This document shows, in pieces, positions 45,869 through 54,613 of a DNA stretch of 64,000 nucleotides. Source of the stretch: Fimbriimonas ginsengisoli Gsoil 348. Its GTDB lineage: Bacteria; Armatimonadota; Fimbriimonadia; Fimbriimonadales; Fimbriimonadaceae. The notes below the pieces were generated by a model. That model was not told where the DNA came from, made no database searches, and saw only the letters and a program-made list of their open reading frames with translations. Positions within the stretch are counted from its first letter, which is position 1. Each line of letters begins with the position of its first letter. A program made the translations under genes and the position numbers. Location: contig NZ_CP007139.1 in NCBI RefSeq assembly GCF_000724625.1, positions 1,922,001 to 1,986,000 of the forward strand, in the 5' to 3' direction.

Positions 45869-45925
45869 CCGTAGCGCGGTCGCCCCACGGCTTTCAGCCC
45901 GCCCCGGTGTACGAAGTACACCGGG
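45869..45925. repeat. REP-like element with hairpin
   Basis: Starts with GTAGCGCGGTCGCCCC and contains the hairpin CCCGGTGTAC-GAA-GTACACCGGG (45903-45925). It lies in the 312-base gap between recA and the peptidase-permease gene; the remaining part holds no gene. Confidence 0.5.
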
Positions 45926-46093
45926 AAAGCCCCTGCCGAGAAATTGCGCCTACGTTGGGCACACCTAAACGGCACTAAAAATTCGAACCCGCGACTGAGG
46001 GGATCGGCGCTACGCAAGACCCTCAAAGTGCGTCTGGAATGCAGACACCCCTTCGCGAAGGGGTACAAGGATGCAAGGAGCCGCCGCTCGCCG

Positions 46094-49000
46094 ATGAGCC
46101 TTTCCCGATTTCTCGTAATTCTGGTCGCCTTGGGCACCACCGCGCTCGCTTACGCCCAGACGACGCCGGATGCGGTACGAGGCGTTTACCGTGAAATCCT
46201 CGGCCAGGTGAAGGCCGAGCGGCTCCGGAGAGACTACGAACGGATCGCCGCCTTCGGATCGCGGATGGCCGGCTCGCCCGCCGAGGCGAAGACTTTCGAC
46301 CTCGTTCAAGGCGAGCTGACCAACCTTGGGGCTAGGAATCCAAGGCGGCACAAGTACAACATCACGGTGCCGGATCCCTCCGCCGCCGCCACTCTCACTC
46401 TGGGCGGCAAGGCAATCAAGCTTTTTCCCCTCTGGCCGAACCTTGTGCGTACCTCGACCTGCGACGTTGCCGGGCCGCTTCTCTACGGCGGCGATGGCTC
46501 CCTGGAGTCGCTTCGGGGGCTCGAAGTACGCGACACGATCGTCGTGCTCGAGATGGGAGTGGGAGCAACATGGAAAAATGCTGCGAAGCTTGGGGCGAAG
46601 GCCGCCATTTTCGTCCAGCCGGACGACCTCCCCCGCGCCAACGCGGAAACTAAGTACAGCGGCATTCCGCTCGATTTTCCCCGCTTTTACCTTCCTTTGC
46701 GGGACGCGGGGCCGGTTTTAGCTGCCGCCGAACATAAGGAGCGCGCGAGCTTATCCTGTCGGCAGGACTGGGTCGTCCGCACGGGCCAGAACCTGCTCAT
46801 GGACCTCCCGGGTACCGATCCCGCGGGGACTAAAGAGCCGATCGAGCTGGTCGCCTACGCCGATGCGATGAGCGTCATCCCCGGCATCGCGCCCGGAGCC
46901 GAAGCGATCAGCGGGCCGGCCGTCCTTATGGAAGCGGCCCGAATCTGGTCGGCGCGACCCCACCGCCGCCCCCTGCGTCTGACGTTGCTGAGTGGCCACG
47001 GCTTCGCGCTCCAAGGGATCCGCCAACACGTCGAATCGATGTTGACGGGGAAGGAGCCAGCCCCCTACTTCTCCCTAACCCTCGACATCAGCTCGGGAAG
47101 CCGGGCGGTGGGAAGCTATGCCCGGGCATGGTTTTATGATTATCACAACGAGCCGGTAGACCCGGTTCGCCAGATTTCCCGCACTCTGCGAGCCCACGCC
47201 GACCTCCTCGCCCAGATTCAGAACGTTGCCCCTTCGCGAATGGTGCTGACCGATGCCGCGAACGACGGCGACGGCAGGACTTGGAAGAACAATGTCCCGG
47301 GAAAGTTTTCGCTCGAATGCGAGCCGCTCCTCGGCGCAGGTTTTAACGCTCTCACGTTCTTCACCGTGGAGGACAGCCGAGAGCACGTCGACACCCCGTT
47401 CGACACCCTCGACCGCGTGAACATGGCCAATGTGCGCCGGCAGACGGTGACGGTGGTGGCAATGCTTCACCACCTGTTGAACGATACGTCAGACGATTCC
47501 TCGACCTCTGACTACCGGATCCCTCTCGACCGGCCGCATCCCTCCACGATGAGCCTGGTGGGAGGTTTCGGAACGATCGCCGGCCAAGTGGTGAAGTACG
47601 ACCCGACGAAGAGCTTCGTCCCCGATACCCCCGTTCCCGATACGCTCGTCGTCGATCTTCCGCGGCAGAAAACCACGATGGGTGTCCGGAACGAGATGAT
47701 CGAGAAGGTTGGCACGGACGCCAAGTTCAGCATCATCGGACACCTGCCGGTCACTGGCTATTGGGATGGCGACGGCATCTCGCACATCGTCCGGATGCAG
47801 GCTTACCATCTCGATCCGCCTACCGGGCAGATCGACTACGCGGCTTCTTGGGGGACTTACGGGGACGACACCTATCCGATTTTCTTCCCGCTAAAGACGA
47901 GCTACCACGAGTCTCCGCTTGTTGTGTTCAAAGGTGTGCCGGTCGACCTGTACGATATGGTCGATCCGCAAAGCATGCAGGCGCTCACCTTCGCCTACAT
48001 CATCGATGCGGAAACCGGCAGCCATCCGCAAGACTACGGCCAATACGAAGAAGATTTCGATAACCGGCTGAATCCGGAAGTGGAGGATTCTCACTCTATC
48101 TTCCTAAAACCGGGCGTGAAGTACCAGCTTCTCGCGGGTGGCGGTCCCACCGACCTCCGGATGATCCTGACAAATTCTCGCCCTGGGGACGATAAAGGAA
48201 CGGGATACGAGACGCCGCCAACCGGAAGCCGCTTCTATCACTTGCCGCTGAGCGTGGCGAAAGATATCGCCGGCATCAACGCAACCCGAATCGCCCGGTT
48301 TCAGAAGTATAGGATTCTGAGCCAAGGTGTGCTTGATCTACACAAACATGCCGAAGACGAGATCGCCGCGGCCGAAGCCGCGCTCAAGGAAAAAGACTGG
48401 CCGGAGGCCGACCGCCACGCCCGAGCCGCTTGGGGCTACGCTCTTCGCGCCCACCCGGTGATCCAGTCGACGAGCAACGATGTCGTGAATGGGGTGATCT
48501 TCTACCTGTTCCTCCTCATTCCGTTTAGCTACTTCATGGAGCGGCTCCTGGTGGGGCACCAACTGCTCATGAAACAGCTTGGGTGGTCGGTTGGAATCTT
48601 CGTCGGGGCATTCTTTCTCCTTCGGCTGATCCACCCCGCGTTCGAAATCGTGTCGAACCCAGCGATGATCTTTATCGGCTTCGTGATGGGGACGCTGAGC
48701 CTTGTGGTGGTCTCCTTCATCCTCGGCAAGTTCGAGACGTCCCTCAAGGCAATCCGGCAAGCTCAGAGCGGAGTTCACGAAGTCGACATCAAGCGCTCCA
48801 GTGTGGCGATGGCGGCTTTCAACCTCGGCGTCAGCAACATGCGGCGCCGAAAAGCGCGAACCGTGCTGACGACCCTGACCCTGGTCGTCATGACGTTTAT
48901 CGTCCTGAGCTTCATGTCGATCGTCTCCGAGCTCCAGCTAAACGAGCTGCCGAGCAATACCCAGGCGCGTTACTCCGGGATGCTCCTCCGCAATCCCGGA

Positions 49001-50548
49001 CTGGAGCCGATGCAGCTCGCCACTTATCGGCAGCTCCAAAACGAATTCACCGGCCGCGGCACCGTCGTTCGCCGCGCCGCCTATTATGGCGCCGACCTGG
49101 GGGAAACCGGAGTGCTGACGCTGCAGCGCGCCGAGCGTGTGGCCGAGGTTCGATGTCTGCTTGGCCTGGATCCGGACGAGTCGAAGGTGCTTCGCCCCCA
49201 GGATGCCCTCCTCCCCGGAGGGCGCTGGTTCCGCCCGGGCGAGAGTGACGTCGTGATCCTTCCCGCTCCTCTCGCGGACCAATTGAAGGTAGAGCCGAAC
49301 GAGGTTGGAAAGGCGAAGGTTAGCTTCGCCGGGGTTGCCTACACCGTCATCGGGATCGCCGACCCGGGCTTGCTCCGTTCGATGATCGACCTCGACGGAG
49401 ACGGGATGATGCCGGCCGACTTTTCGCTCTCCGATAAGGCGCAGAAGGAATCCTCCAGCTCCACTCAGGCGTTCCGAAGCTATATCCGCCTCGACCCCGC
49501 TACCGTCTTCATCCTTCCCACGGAAACCGCGCTCGGACTTGGATCCGATATCCGCACGATCGCAGTGCAATTCGATCGCCCCGCCGAGACCCGTAAGGCG
49601 CTGGACGGCTTGATGCCGCGCCTTCGCATGAACCTTTATGCTTCGGTACCCAATAAGACCGGGGAGGGGCTTGATGTCCGGCAGTTCTCCGTCCTCCAGG
49701 GCTCTAAGGGGACGGGAATGGGGCTCATTCTCATTCAGCTCGCCATCGCCTCCATCTTCGTTCTCAACACGATGGTTGCGAGCGTCTACGAGCGAACCCG
49801 CGAGATCGGGATCTTTTCCTCGATCGGCTTGGCCCCGAACCATATTTCGATGTTGTTCTTCGCCGAGTCGCTGGTGTACGGCGTGCTCGGCGCGGTCATC
49901 GGATACTTCGTCGCTCAGGCGTCGGCAAAGGTCATCGTGGCAACCGGATCGCTGCCGGGACTTACCCTCAATTTCAGCTCGACTTCCGCCGTCATGTCGG
50001 CGGGAATCGTCATGGGAGTCGTTATCCTCAGCACGATCTATCCCGCCCGTAAAGCCGCCCAAATCGCGGCGCCCGCGCGGAACGACGACGTTTTTCAGTC
50101 GGAGCCGGACGGAGACACGTGGCGACTCCCCTTGCCGTTCAGTATCGGGGAGGCGGAAGCCGGTCCGTTGGTCCACTTCTTGTCCGAGTGGCTAAAGGCA
50201 TACGAGGAGTACACGATCGGCGACTTCGTCACCAGCGGCACGGTGTTCGAAGTTCTTTCCGGTGACCGGTTGTCGTATGCGGTGGAGGCGACGGCTTGGC
50301 TTGCCCCGTACGATTTGGGCATCTCCCAAAAACTCCGCCTCGTGGCTTCTCCGGCCGACGTCTACGGAATCTACAATCTGGATCTGACGTTGACGAGGCT
50401 GGCCGGCGACCCGGAGAACTGGCCGATCGTGAACCAGCGATTCCTGGCGAACCTGCGACGCCAGTTCCTCACTTGGCGCACGCTCAAAAAGGAAGAGCGA
50501 GCTCGATACGACGTCGAGCCGCCCAAACCGGAAGCTCAGCCCATCTGA
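46094..50548 (+). CDS. Fusion of M28-peptidase-like ectodomain and FtsX-type permease
   Basis: 1484 residues. Signal peptide (1-22), an M28 aminopeptidase-like domain (about 50-466), a beta-rich region (490-680), a helical linker, three membrane helices (about 797-880), then an FtsX/MacB permease: helix 922-948, a MacB-like extracellular domain (950-1200) and three C-terminal helices (1206-1320) with VASVYERTREIGIFSSIGL. A soluble tail of about 150 residues closes it. Peptidase metal ligands appear mostly lost (VAYADAM, GAEAISG, SGHGFALQG), though EHVDTPFDT keeps a His. No ATPase gene is next to it. The ATG at 46094 precedes a clean signal peptide; the frame upstream overlaps repeat DNA. Confidence 0.85.
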   Translation: MSLSRFLVILVALGTTALAYAQTTPDAVRGVYREILGQVKAERLRRDYERIAAFGSRMAGSPAEAKTFDLVQGELTNLGARNPRRHKYNITVPDPSAAATLTLGGKAIKLFPLWPNLVRTSTCDVAGPLLYGGDGSLESLRGLEVRDTIVVLEMGVGATWKNAAKLGAKAAIFVQPDDLPRANAETKYSGIPLDFPRFYLPLRDAGPVLAAAEHKERASLSCRQDWVVRTGQNLLMDLPGTDPAGTKEPIELVAYADAMSVIPGIAPGAEAISGPAVLMEAARIWSARPHRRPLRLTLLSGHGFALQGIRQHVESMLTGKEPAPYFSLTLDISSGSRAVGSYARAWFYDYHNEPVDPVRQISRTLRAHADLLAQIQNVAPSRMVLTDAANDGDGRTWKNNVPGKFSLECEPLLGAGFNALTFFTVEDSREHVDTPFDTLDRVNMANVRRQTVTVVAMLHHLLNDTSDDSSTSDYRIPLDRPHPSTMSLVGGFGTIAGQVVKYDPTKSFVPDTPVPDTLVVDLPRQKTTMGVRNEMIEKVGTDAKFSIIGHLPVTGYWDGDGISHIVRMQAYHLDPPTGQIDYAASWGTYGDDTYPIFFPLKTSYHESPLVVFKGVPVDLYDMVDPQSMQALTFAYIIDAETGSHPQDYGQYEEDFDNRLNPEVEDSHSIFLKPGVKYQLLAGGGPTDLRMILTNSRPGDDKGTGYETPPTGSRFYHLPLSVAKDIAGINATRIARFQKYRILSQGVLDLHKHAEDEIAAAEAALKEKDWPEADRHARAAWGYALRAHPVIQSTSNDVVNGVIFYLFLLIPFSYFMERLLVGHQLLMKQLGWSVGIFVGAFFLLRLIHPAFEIVSNPAMIFIGFVMGTLSLVVVSFILGKFETSLKAIRQAQSGVHEVDIKRSSVAMAAFNLGVSNMRRRKARTVLTTLTLVVMTFIVLSFMSIVSELQLNELPSNTQARYSGMLLRNPGLEPMQLATYRQLQNEFTGRGTVVRRAAYYGADLGETGVLTLQRAERVAEVRCLLGLDPDESKVLRPQDALLPGGRWFRPGESDVVILPAPLADQLKVEPNEVGKAKVSFAGVAYTVIGIADPGLLRSMIDLDGDGMMPADFSLSDKAQKESSSSTQAFRSYIRLDPATVFILPTETALGLGSDIRTIAVQFDRPAETRKALDGLMPRLRMNLYASVPNKTGEGLDVRQFSVLQGSKGTGMGLILIQLAIASIFVLNTMVASVYERTREIGIFSSIGLAPNHISMLFFAESLVYGVLGAVIGYFVAQASAKVIVATGSLPGLTLNFSSTSAVMSAGIVMGVVILSTIYPARKAAQIAAPARNDDVFQSEPDGDTWRLPLPFSIGEAEAGPLVHFLSEWLKAYEEYTIGDFVTSGTVFEVLSGDRLSYAVEATAWLAPYDLGISQKLRLVASPADVYGIYNLDLTLTRLAGDPENWPIVNQRFLANLRRQFLTWRTLKKEERARYDVEPPKPEAQPI

Positions 50549-50715
50549 TTCCGGCTCGCCGCGACGCTCGTCGCAAGAGCGAGTATGAATACCGTCGCCG
50601 CCATAAGGAAAAGGATCAAGCTCAGCGCCTTCAGGACAAAGGCGAACAGCAATAACGCCAAGCCGAGGACCCCTGCCATCGTCGACAGCACCCGCAGCAC
50701 CGGTTGAGAAGACAT
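50536..50715 (-). CDS. Small two-helix membrane protein
   Basis: 59 residues, MSSQPVLRVLSTMAG then two hydrophobic helices (GLALLLFAFVLKALSLILF and AATVFILALATSVAA). It overlaps the 3' end of the convergent peptidase-permease gene by 13 bases. No good ribosome site. The hydrophobicity pattern and coding-like frame support it; no family known. Confidence 0.5.
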   Translation of the reverse strand: MSSQPVLRVLSTMAGVLGLALLLFAFVLKALSLILFLMAATVFILALATSVAASRNQMG

Positions 50716-50989
50716 GTTTCTTCGACCCCCCGAGCGATCGGGTCGTTCCGCCGCCCCAATACCAGTTCACGACAAAAGGGAATCCCAAATTGGGTTAACA
50801 GTGTAAGTGACGTACGCACCGCTCCATTACCACTTTCACAGGGATAAATAGACGATATAAATCCGCTAATTTGGAAAGCATTTTTGAGTTACACGGGTAA
50901 GCGGGGTACATAGTGCTATGCTGAACGTAGGACTGCCTTTTAGGGAAATCCCACCCCGGGAGCCGACGGCAGGGCAAGACGGAGGAGAG

Positions 50990-51619
50990 ATGGCTAGAGG
51001 AAATTTAATGCGCGTTGCCCTATGCAGCAAAGAAGGGCTTTTCGGAGAGGCGTTGGCGAGCTTGCTCGACCACCAGGGAAGCTTCCAGGTCGTGGCGACC
51101 GAGCAGAGCCCCAAGGACCTGATCAATGCGGCCAAGGAATATCGAGCCCAGGTTATGGTCGTCGACTCCTTCGAGCTCGACCGCAATGAGCTGCAGTTTC
51201 TGATGGGGGCGCGGGCATTCGGCGACTTCGGAATCGTTCTCATCGTCGGCGAGGAGGAGAAGGCCGAGTTCGTGGAAGTTCCGGTCGACCGCATCGTCAG
51301 CCGCGCAACCGGCGCGCCAGAACTCTTCGCCGCTCTCGAGGAGCTAGGTGGTTCCGTCCGCCTCACCAGCCGCCCGTTCGTCCGGGAAGTACGCCGCACC
51401 TACGGCAACGGCAACGATCTGACGAGGCGCGAGTACGAAGTTGCTCAGCTCGTCGCCAAGGGGATGAGCAACCGCAAGATTTCCCAGGTCACCGGCCTGC
51501 GCGAGCAGAGCATTAAGAACCTGGTGAGCGTGGTGATGCGCAAGCTGCACTGCGAGAACCGCGTTCAGGTCGCCCTGAAGCTCACCCGAGCCGGCGCGAT
51601 GGACGTTTCCGAAGAGTAG
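50990..51619 (+). CDS. LuxR-type regulator with degenerate receiver domain
   Basis: 209 residues. A receiver-like domain (5-115) has the fold of NarL-family response regulators, but the acidic pair is replaced by CSKE and the switch Lys is missing; one Asp (VMVVDSF) remains. The C-terminal LuxR helix-turn-helix (about 145-205) is normal: LTRREYEVAQLVAKGMSNRK then QSIKNLVSVVMRKL. So DNA binding is likely, phosphorylation doubtful. GGAGGAG before the ATG at 50990 decides the start; another ATG at 51008 also has an AGAGGA. A terminator follows. Confidence 0.85.
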   Translation: MARGNLMRVALCSKEGLFGEALASLLDHQGSFQVVATEQSPKDLINAAKEYRAQVMVVDSFELDRNELQFLMGARAFGDFGIVLIVGEEEKAEFVEVPVDRIVSRATGAPELFAALEELGGSVRLTSRPFVREVRRTYGNGNDLTRREYEVAQLVAKGMSNRKISQVTGLREQSIKNLVSVVMRKLHCENRVQVALKLTRAGAMDVSEE

Positions 51620-51637
51620 TTTCCGTTCGGAAGCTTT

Positions 51638-51675
51638 GGAGAGGGACGGACCGATAAATCGGTCCGTCCCTCTCT
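51638..51675. terminator. Terminator between convergent regulators
   Basis: Perfect 16-base-pair hairpin with a two-base loop (AGAGGGACGGACCGAT and its complement), followed by TCTATTTC. It serves the LuxR gene and perhaps the AraC gene on the other strand. Confidence 0.8.
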
Positions 51676-52540
51676 ATTTCGGCAGTCCGATCAGAATTCG
51701 GGTCTCGACCTCGCCGAAAGGGAGGGGCCATGCCCGATATTCGTCGTACGAAACGAGCGAACGGCGTACCGCCGGTTCTTGGCTGAACCGCCCGCAAAGG
51801 TAACTCCAGGCGTCGTTCCGCTCGGTTCTGGCTAGGTACCGCCGAGTCACCGCGTAAGGTCCGGCGTGGATCTCGAACCGCCGCATTCCGGGTGGCGGCT
51901 CAGCTCCGGGATTCAAGATCCAACCGATGTCCGCTCGCATGGTGCCGGCGGTTGGATGGGTCCACATATTGTCGAGGTAGACCGTGATAAAGGTCGCATC
52001 GACCGGAATCCTATCCCCGAACTGTTCTTGAAATCGTTGCCAGCCGTCGGCGAGCCGCGCGTAGTTGCCTACGACTCGCCAGACCGCCGCCACTCGGACC
52101 GGGATGTATCGGATGTCGGTTTCGACAAACTGTACGTCTTCGTCGGCCCAGTGCTGGTTCCAGTGGAGGTCGGAGGGGGAAGGGAGCATCCAGCTCATTT
52201 CCGTCAGTCGCCGAAATTCGGTGGGAAGAACGCCGAAAGCGGAACGGAAGGCGCGCGAGAACGCTTCCGGGCTCCGATAGCCGCATTCAGAGGAAATTTC
52301 AAAGACAAGCGCTTCCGAGTGGTGAAGCGCGTAAGCGGCTCGCTCCAGGCGGATGCGGCGGAGAAAATCCTCCAGCGTCTCTTCGGTCACCTGGCGGAAC
52401 AGCCGCGTTAGGTGAAAACGCGAGAAGCCTGCGAATTCGGCCAGCTCCGGCACGCGGATCGGTCCTTGGCGGCATCTAAGCACATGCTCGATCAGATCGG
52501 CCAGGAGTTGATGGTAGTGGCGGGTCGTCTCCGGCTTCAT
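51674..52540 (-). CDS. AraC family regulator with GyrI-like domain
   Basis: 288 residues. Two N-terminal AraC helix-turn-helix units (residues 10-110): VPELAEFAGFSRFHLTRLFR and ISSECGYRSPEAFSRAFRSAFG, then a GyrI-like small-molecule binding domain (about 140-288; VAAVWRVVGNYARLADGWQR and RRFEIHAGPYAVTRRYL). This is the Rob/SoxS-plus-GyrI architecture that senses ligands. TACGTT lies six bases before the ATG, so the mRNA may be leaderless; it starts four bases after the beta-propeller gene. Confidence 0.85.
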   Translation of the reverse strand: MKPETTRHYHQLLADLIEHVLRCRQGPIRVPELAEFAGFSRFHLTRLFRQVTEETLEDFLRRIRLERAAYALHHSEALVFEISSECGYRSPEAFSRAFRSAFGVLPTEFRRLTEMSWMLPSPSDLHWNQHWADEDVQFVETDIRYIPVRVAAVWRVVGNYARLADGWQRFQEQFGDRIPVDATFITVYLDNMWTHPTAGTMRADIGWILNPGAEPPPGMRRFEIHAGPYAVTRRYLARTERNDAWSYLCGRFSQEPAVRRSLVSYDEYRAWPLPFGEVETRILIGLPK

Positions 52541-52544
52541 CGAC

Positions 52545-53390
52545 TTAACGTACTACGGTGAGGAAAGTTGGACCACTAAGGCCGGTCTCGATCAACGCCC
52601 CCGCCGGCGATCCATCACTCTCCTTGTATCGCAGCACCTTGTTGTTGTGCCAACTGGAAACGTAGAGAAACCCGTCGCCTCCGAACGCCATTCCGCTTGC
52701 GCCTTTGAGTCCGTTCGATCCCGGTTGGATGAACGTGTCTACGAAGGATCCGTTCATCTTGTACCGAAGCACCTGGTTGCCCGAATCGCTCGAGATCCAT
52801 ACGAGCTTCTTCCGAAAAAGGATCGTCCTCGGTTGCGCGATACCACCCGGGGAGAGGAAGTATCCGAGAAACCTACCGGAACCTGGATCGAACTTGAGCA
52901 CCGCTCCATTGTTGAAGCTTGGAACGTAGAGTACGCCGTCGGGCCCCACCACCATTCCGACATCGGGTCCGTCCAACGCATATTCCTGCGATCCTACCAG
53001 CGGCCCTAGAAACCGCCCTTTCGAGTCAAATTTCGAAACCGTGCTCTTTTCGAAATTTCCGACAAGGACTGCTCCCTTGGCGAAGGCGATTCCGGTCGGG
53101 TGCGAGAATCCAATCCCGCTCGCAAAGGTATCGAGGTAGCGCCCGGTTCGGGCGTCGTAGCGAAGTATGCCGTTGGTCAGCTCGCTTGCCACGTAGAGCT
53201 TTCCGTCTGGGCCGACCCGGCTGGCGAGCGTGCCGTCGAGAATCCCCCCGTTCAGATTGCCCAAAAAGGCGCCGGCCGGAAGGGAATATCTTCCCACGTT
53301 ATCCCCAAAGTAGTTACTGACAAGTAGCTGAGCCACGCCAGGTTTGCTGGCGACGGTAAGCAGGCATAGCGCGGCGGAGAGTGCACCCAT
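52545..53390 (-). CDS. Secreted NHL-type beta-propeller protein
   Basis: 281 residues with a signal peptide (LSAALCLLTVASKPGVAQ). Six repeats of the NHL/SMP-30 kind follow, each with a DGxLYVAS and ILRYDARTGRYLDTF pattern (for example GVLYVPSFNNGAVLKFDPGS). Such propellers bind protein or ligands at the cell surface. AAAGG six bases before the ATG at 53390 is a good ribosome site; the frame is also open to a TTG at 53411. It may be co-transcribed with the AraC regulator. Confidence 0.75.
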   Translation of the reverse strand: MGALSAALCLLTVASKPGVAQLLVSNYFGDNVGRYSLPAGAFLGNLNGGILDGTLASRVGPDGKLYVASELTNGILRYDARTGRYLDTFASGIGFSHPTGIAFAKGAVLVGNFEKSTVSKFDSKGRFLGPLVGSQEYALDGPDVGMVVGPDGVLYVPSFNNGAVLKFDPGSGRFLGYFLSPGGIAQPRTILFRKKLVWISSDSGNQVLRYKMNGSFVDTFIQPGSNGLKGASGMAFGGDGFLYVSSWHNNKVLRYKESDGSPAGALIETGLSGPTFLTVVR

Positions 53391-53474
53391 AGAGAACCTT
53401 TGCGAATCCAATCGCGAGCGTCATTGTGGAGAGCGGAAACCGTGGCGGGCTGACTTCTTGTGCGAATTTGATCC

Positions 53475-54602
53475 TTAGTGGGCGATGCGCTCCAGAACGG
53501 CGTGTCGCAAGCTCCGTCCACTGGGCCAGATCGCGAGGCTGACCGAGCGTGAACCGTCCGAGGCATATGTCTTACGTTCCTGGTTCAGATCGAGCCCGGC
53601 CCCGCGTTGCTTGATTTCCGGCGTGGACGCATCGAGCTCGCGCAAGGCACGGCGGGTCGCCTTGGAATCGGCTTTTCCGTAATACAAAATCCGATAAGAG
53701 CGCAGCCAAGGCGAGGTGGCTATCTCACCCCCGGTGAGATAGCCGTTCGAGTCGCCGACCGGCGAAAGCTCGAACATTTGACACAATGCTCCGAGCGCGT
53801 TGGCCCGTACCGAGGCCGGATCGCAATCGTAAAAGTACGAGCCGAGCTCATCGGTTGCGGAGGGCAGCGGCTCTCTCTCGATCGTCTCTCCCGAGCCTAC
53901 GTGAACGGCTACAATCCCCGGCTTCGCCTCCCCACCGATGACAAGCGCCTCCCGGCACTCGCCTCCGAGGGACAGAAACTCGATACGCGGCCCAAGCTCG
54001 ATCAAAGTCCGGTCCGGGAGCATCGGCGAGAGCTTCATAACGCCAAGGCGCAGACGGCCGAATGCCTGGCTTATCCCGCGAGGGTTGGGGGAGTACTCGT
54101 CGATCGAATGAACGCGGCGCCCCTCGAAACGTCGGGCCGGATCGGCGAACGCGTACCCTCTCCCCTCGCCGGCTTCCAGCCAATCGACCGAATCTTCAAC
54201 TCTCACTTCGGCGGTCAGGCCATTTGCCGCTAGGTTAAACCGGGCGTACTCGGCTCGTTCAGCGTCGAGCTCAAATCCGAGAGTCGGCCCGCGCCGCGCC
54301 AAGGCGATCAAATCGGAGCCGATCCCCGCCGTGAGGTCGGCGACAAGGACTCCCGTGGGAAAGCGCGAAGCGTGATACGCGGCTAGCCGCTCGTCCGTGG
54401 CCTGTTCGAGCGCCTCGCGAACGAACAGCATCTCATCGGCTCGCTCGAATTTGGCGCGGGCGCGAGTGCGCAGCTCCCACTGCCCAAACGCCCATCGGGC
54501 CGCCTCTTCCGAGGTCTGCCTACCTACCCGCGCAATCGCCGACGGCGTCGGCTCGAGCCCCTTGGCCAAGTCCAGGGCCGCCCACTTGGTCTCATCGATC
54601 AT
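53475..54602 (-). CDS. SAM-dependent methyltransferase with THUMP-like domain
   Basis: 375 residues. A helical N-terminus, then a class I methyltransferase (about 75-210; motif I VADLTAGIGSDLIALA, and FADPARRFEGRR as a DPPR-type catalytic motif) and a C-terminal THUMP-like domain (about 280-375). Homologues probably modify RNA. A TAGTTT lies eight bases before the ATG. It lies 11 bases after the SGNH gene on the same strand, so both may be in one transcript. Confidence 0.8.
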   Translation of the reverse strand: MIDETKWAALDLAKGLEPTPSAIARVGRQTSEEAARWAFGQWELRTRARAKFERADEMLFVREALEQATDERLAAYHASRFPTGVLVADLTAGIGSDLIALARRGPTLGFELDAERAEYARFNLAANGLTAEVRVEDSVDWLEAGEGRGYAFADPARRFEGRRVHSIDEYSPNPRGISQAFGRLRLGVMKLSPMLPDRTLIELGPRIEFLSLGGECREALVIGGEAKPGIVAVHVGSGETIEREPLPSATDELGSYFYDCDPASVRANALGALCQMFELSPVGDSNGYLTGGEIATSPWLRSYRILYYGKADSKATRRALRELDASTPEIKQRGAGLDLNQERKTYASDGSRSVSLAIWPSGRSLRHAVLERIAH

Positions 54603-54613
54603 CGCCGGGCAAA

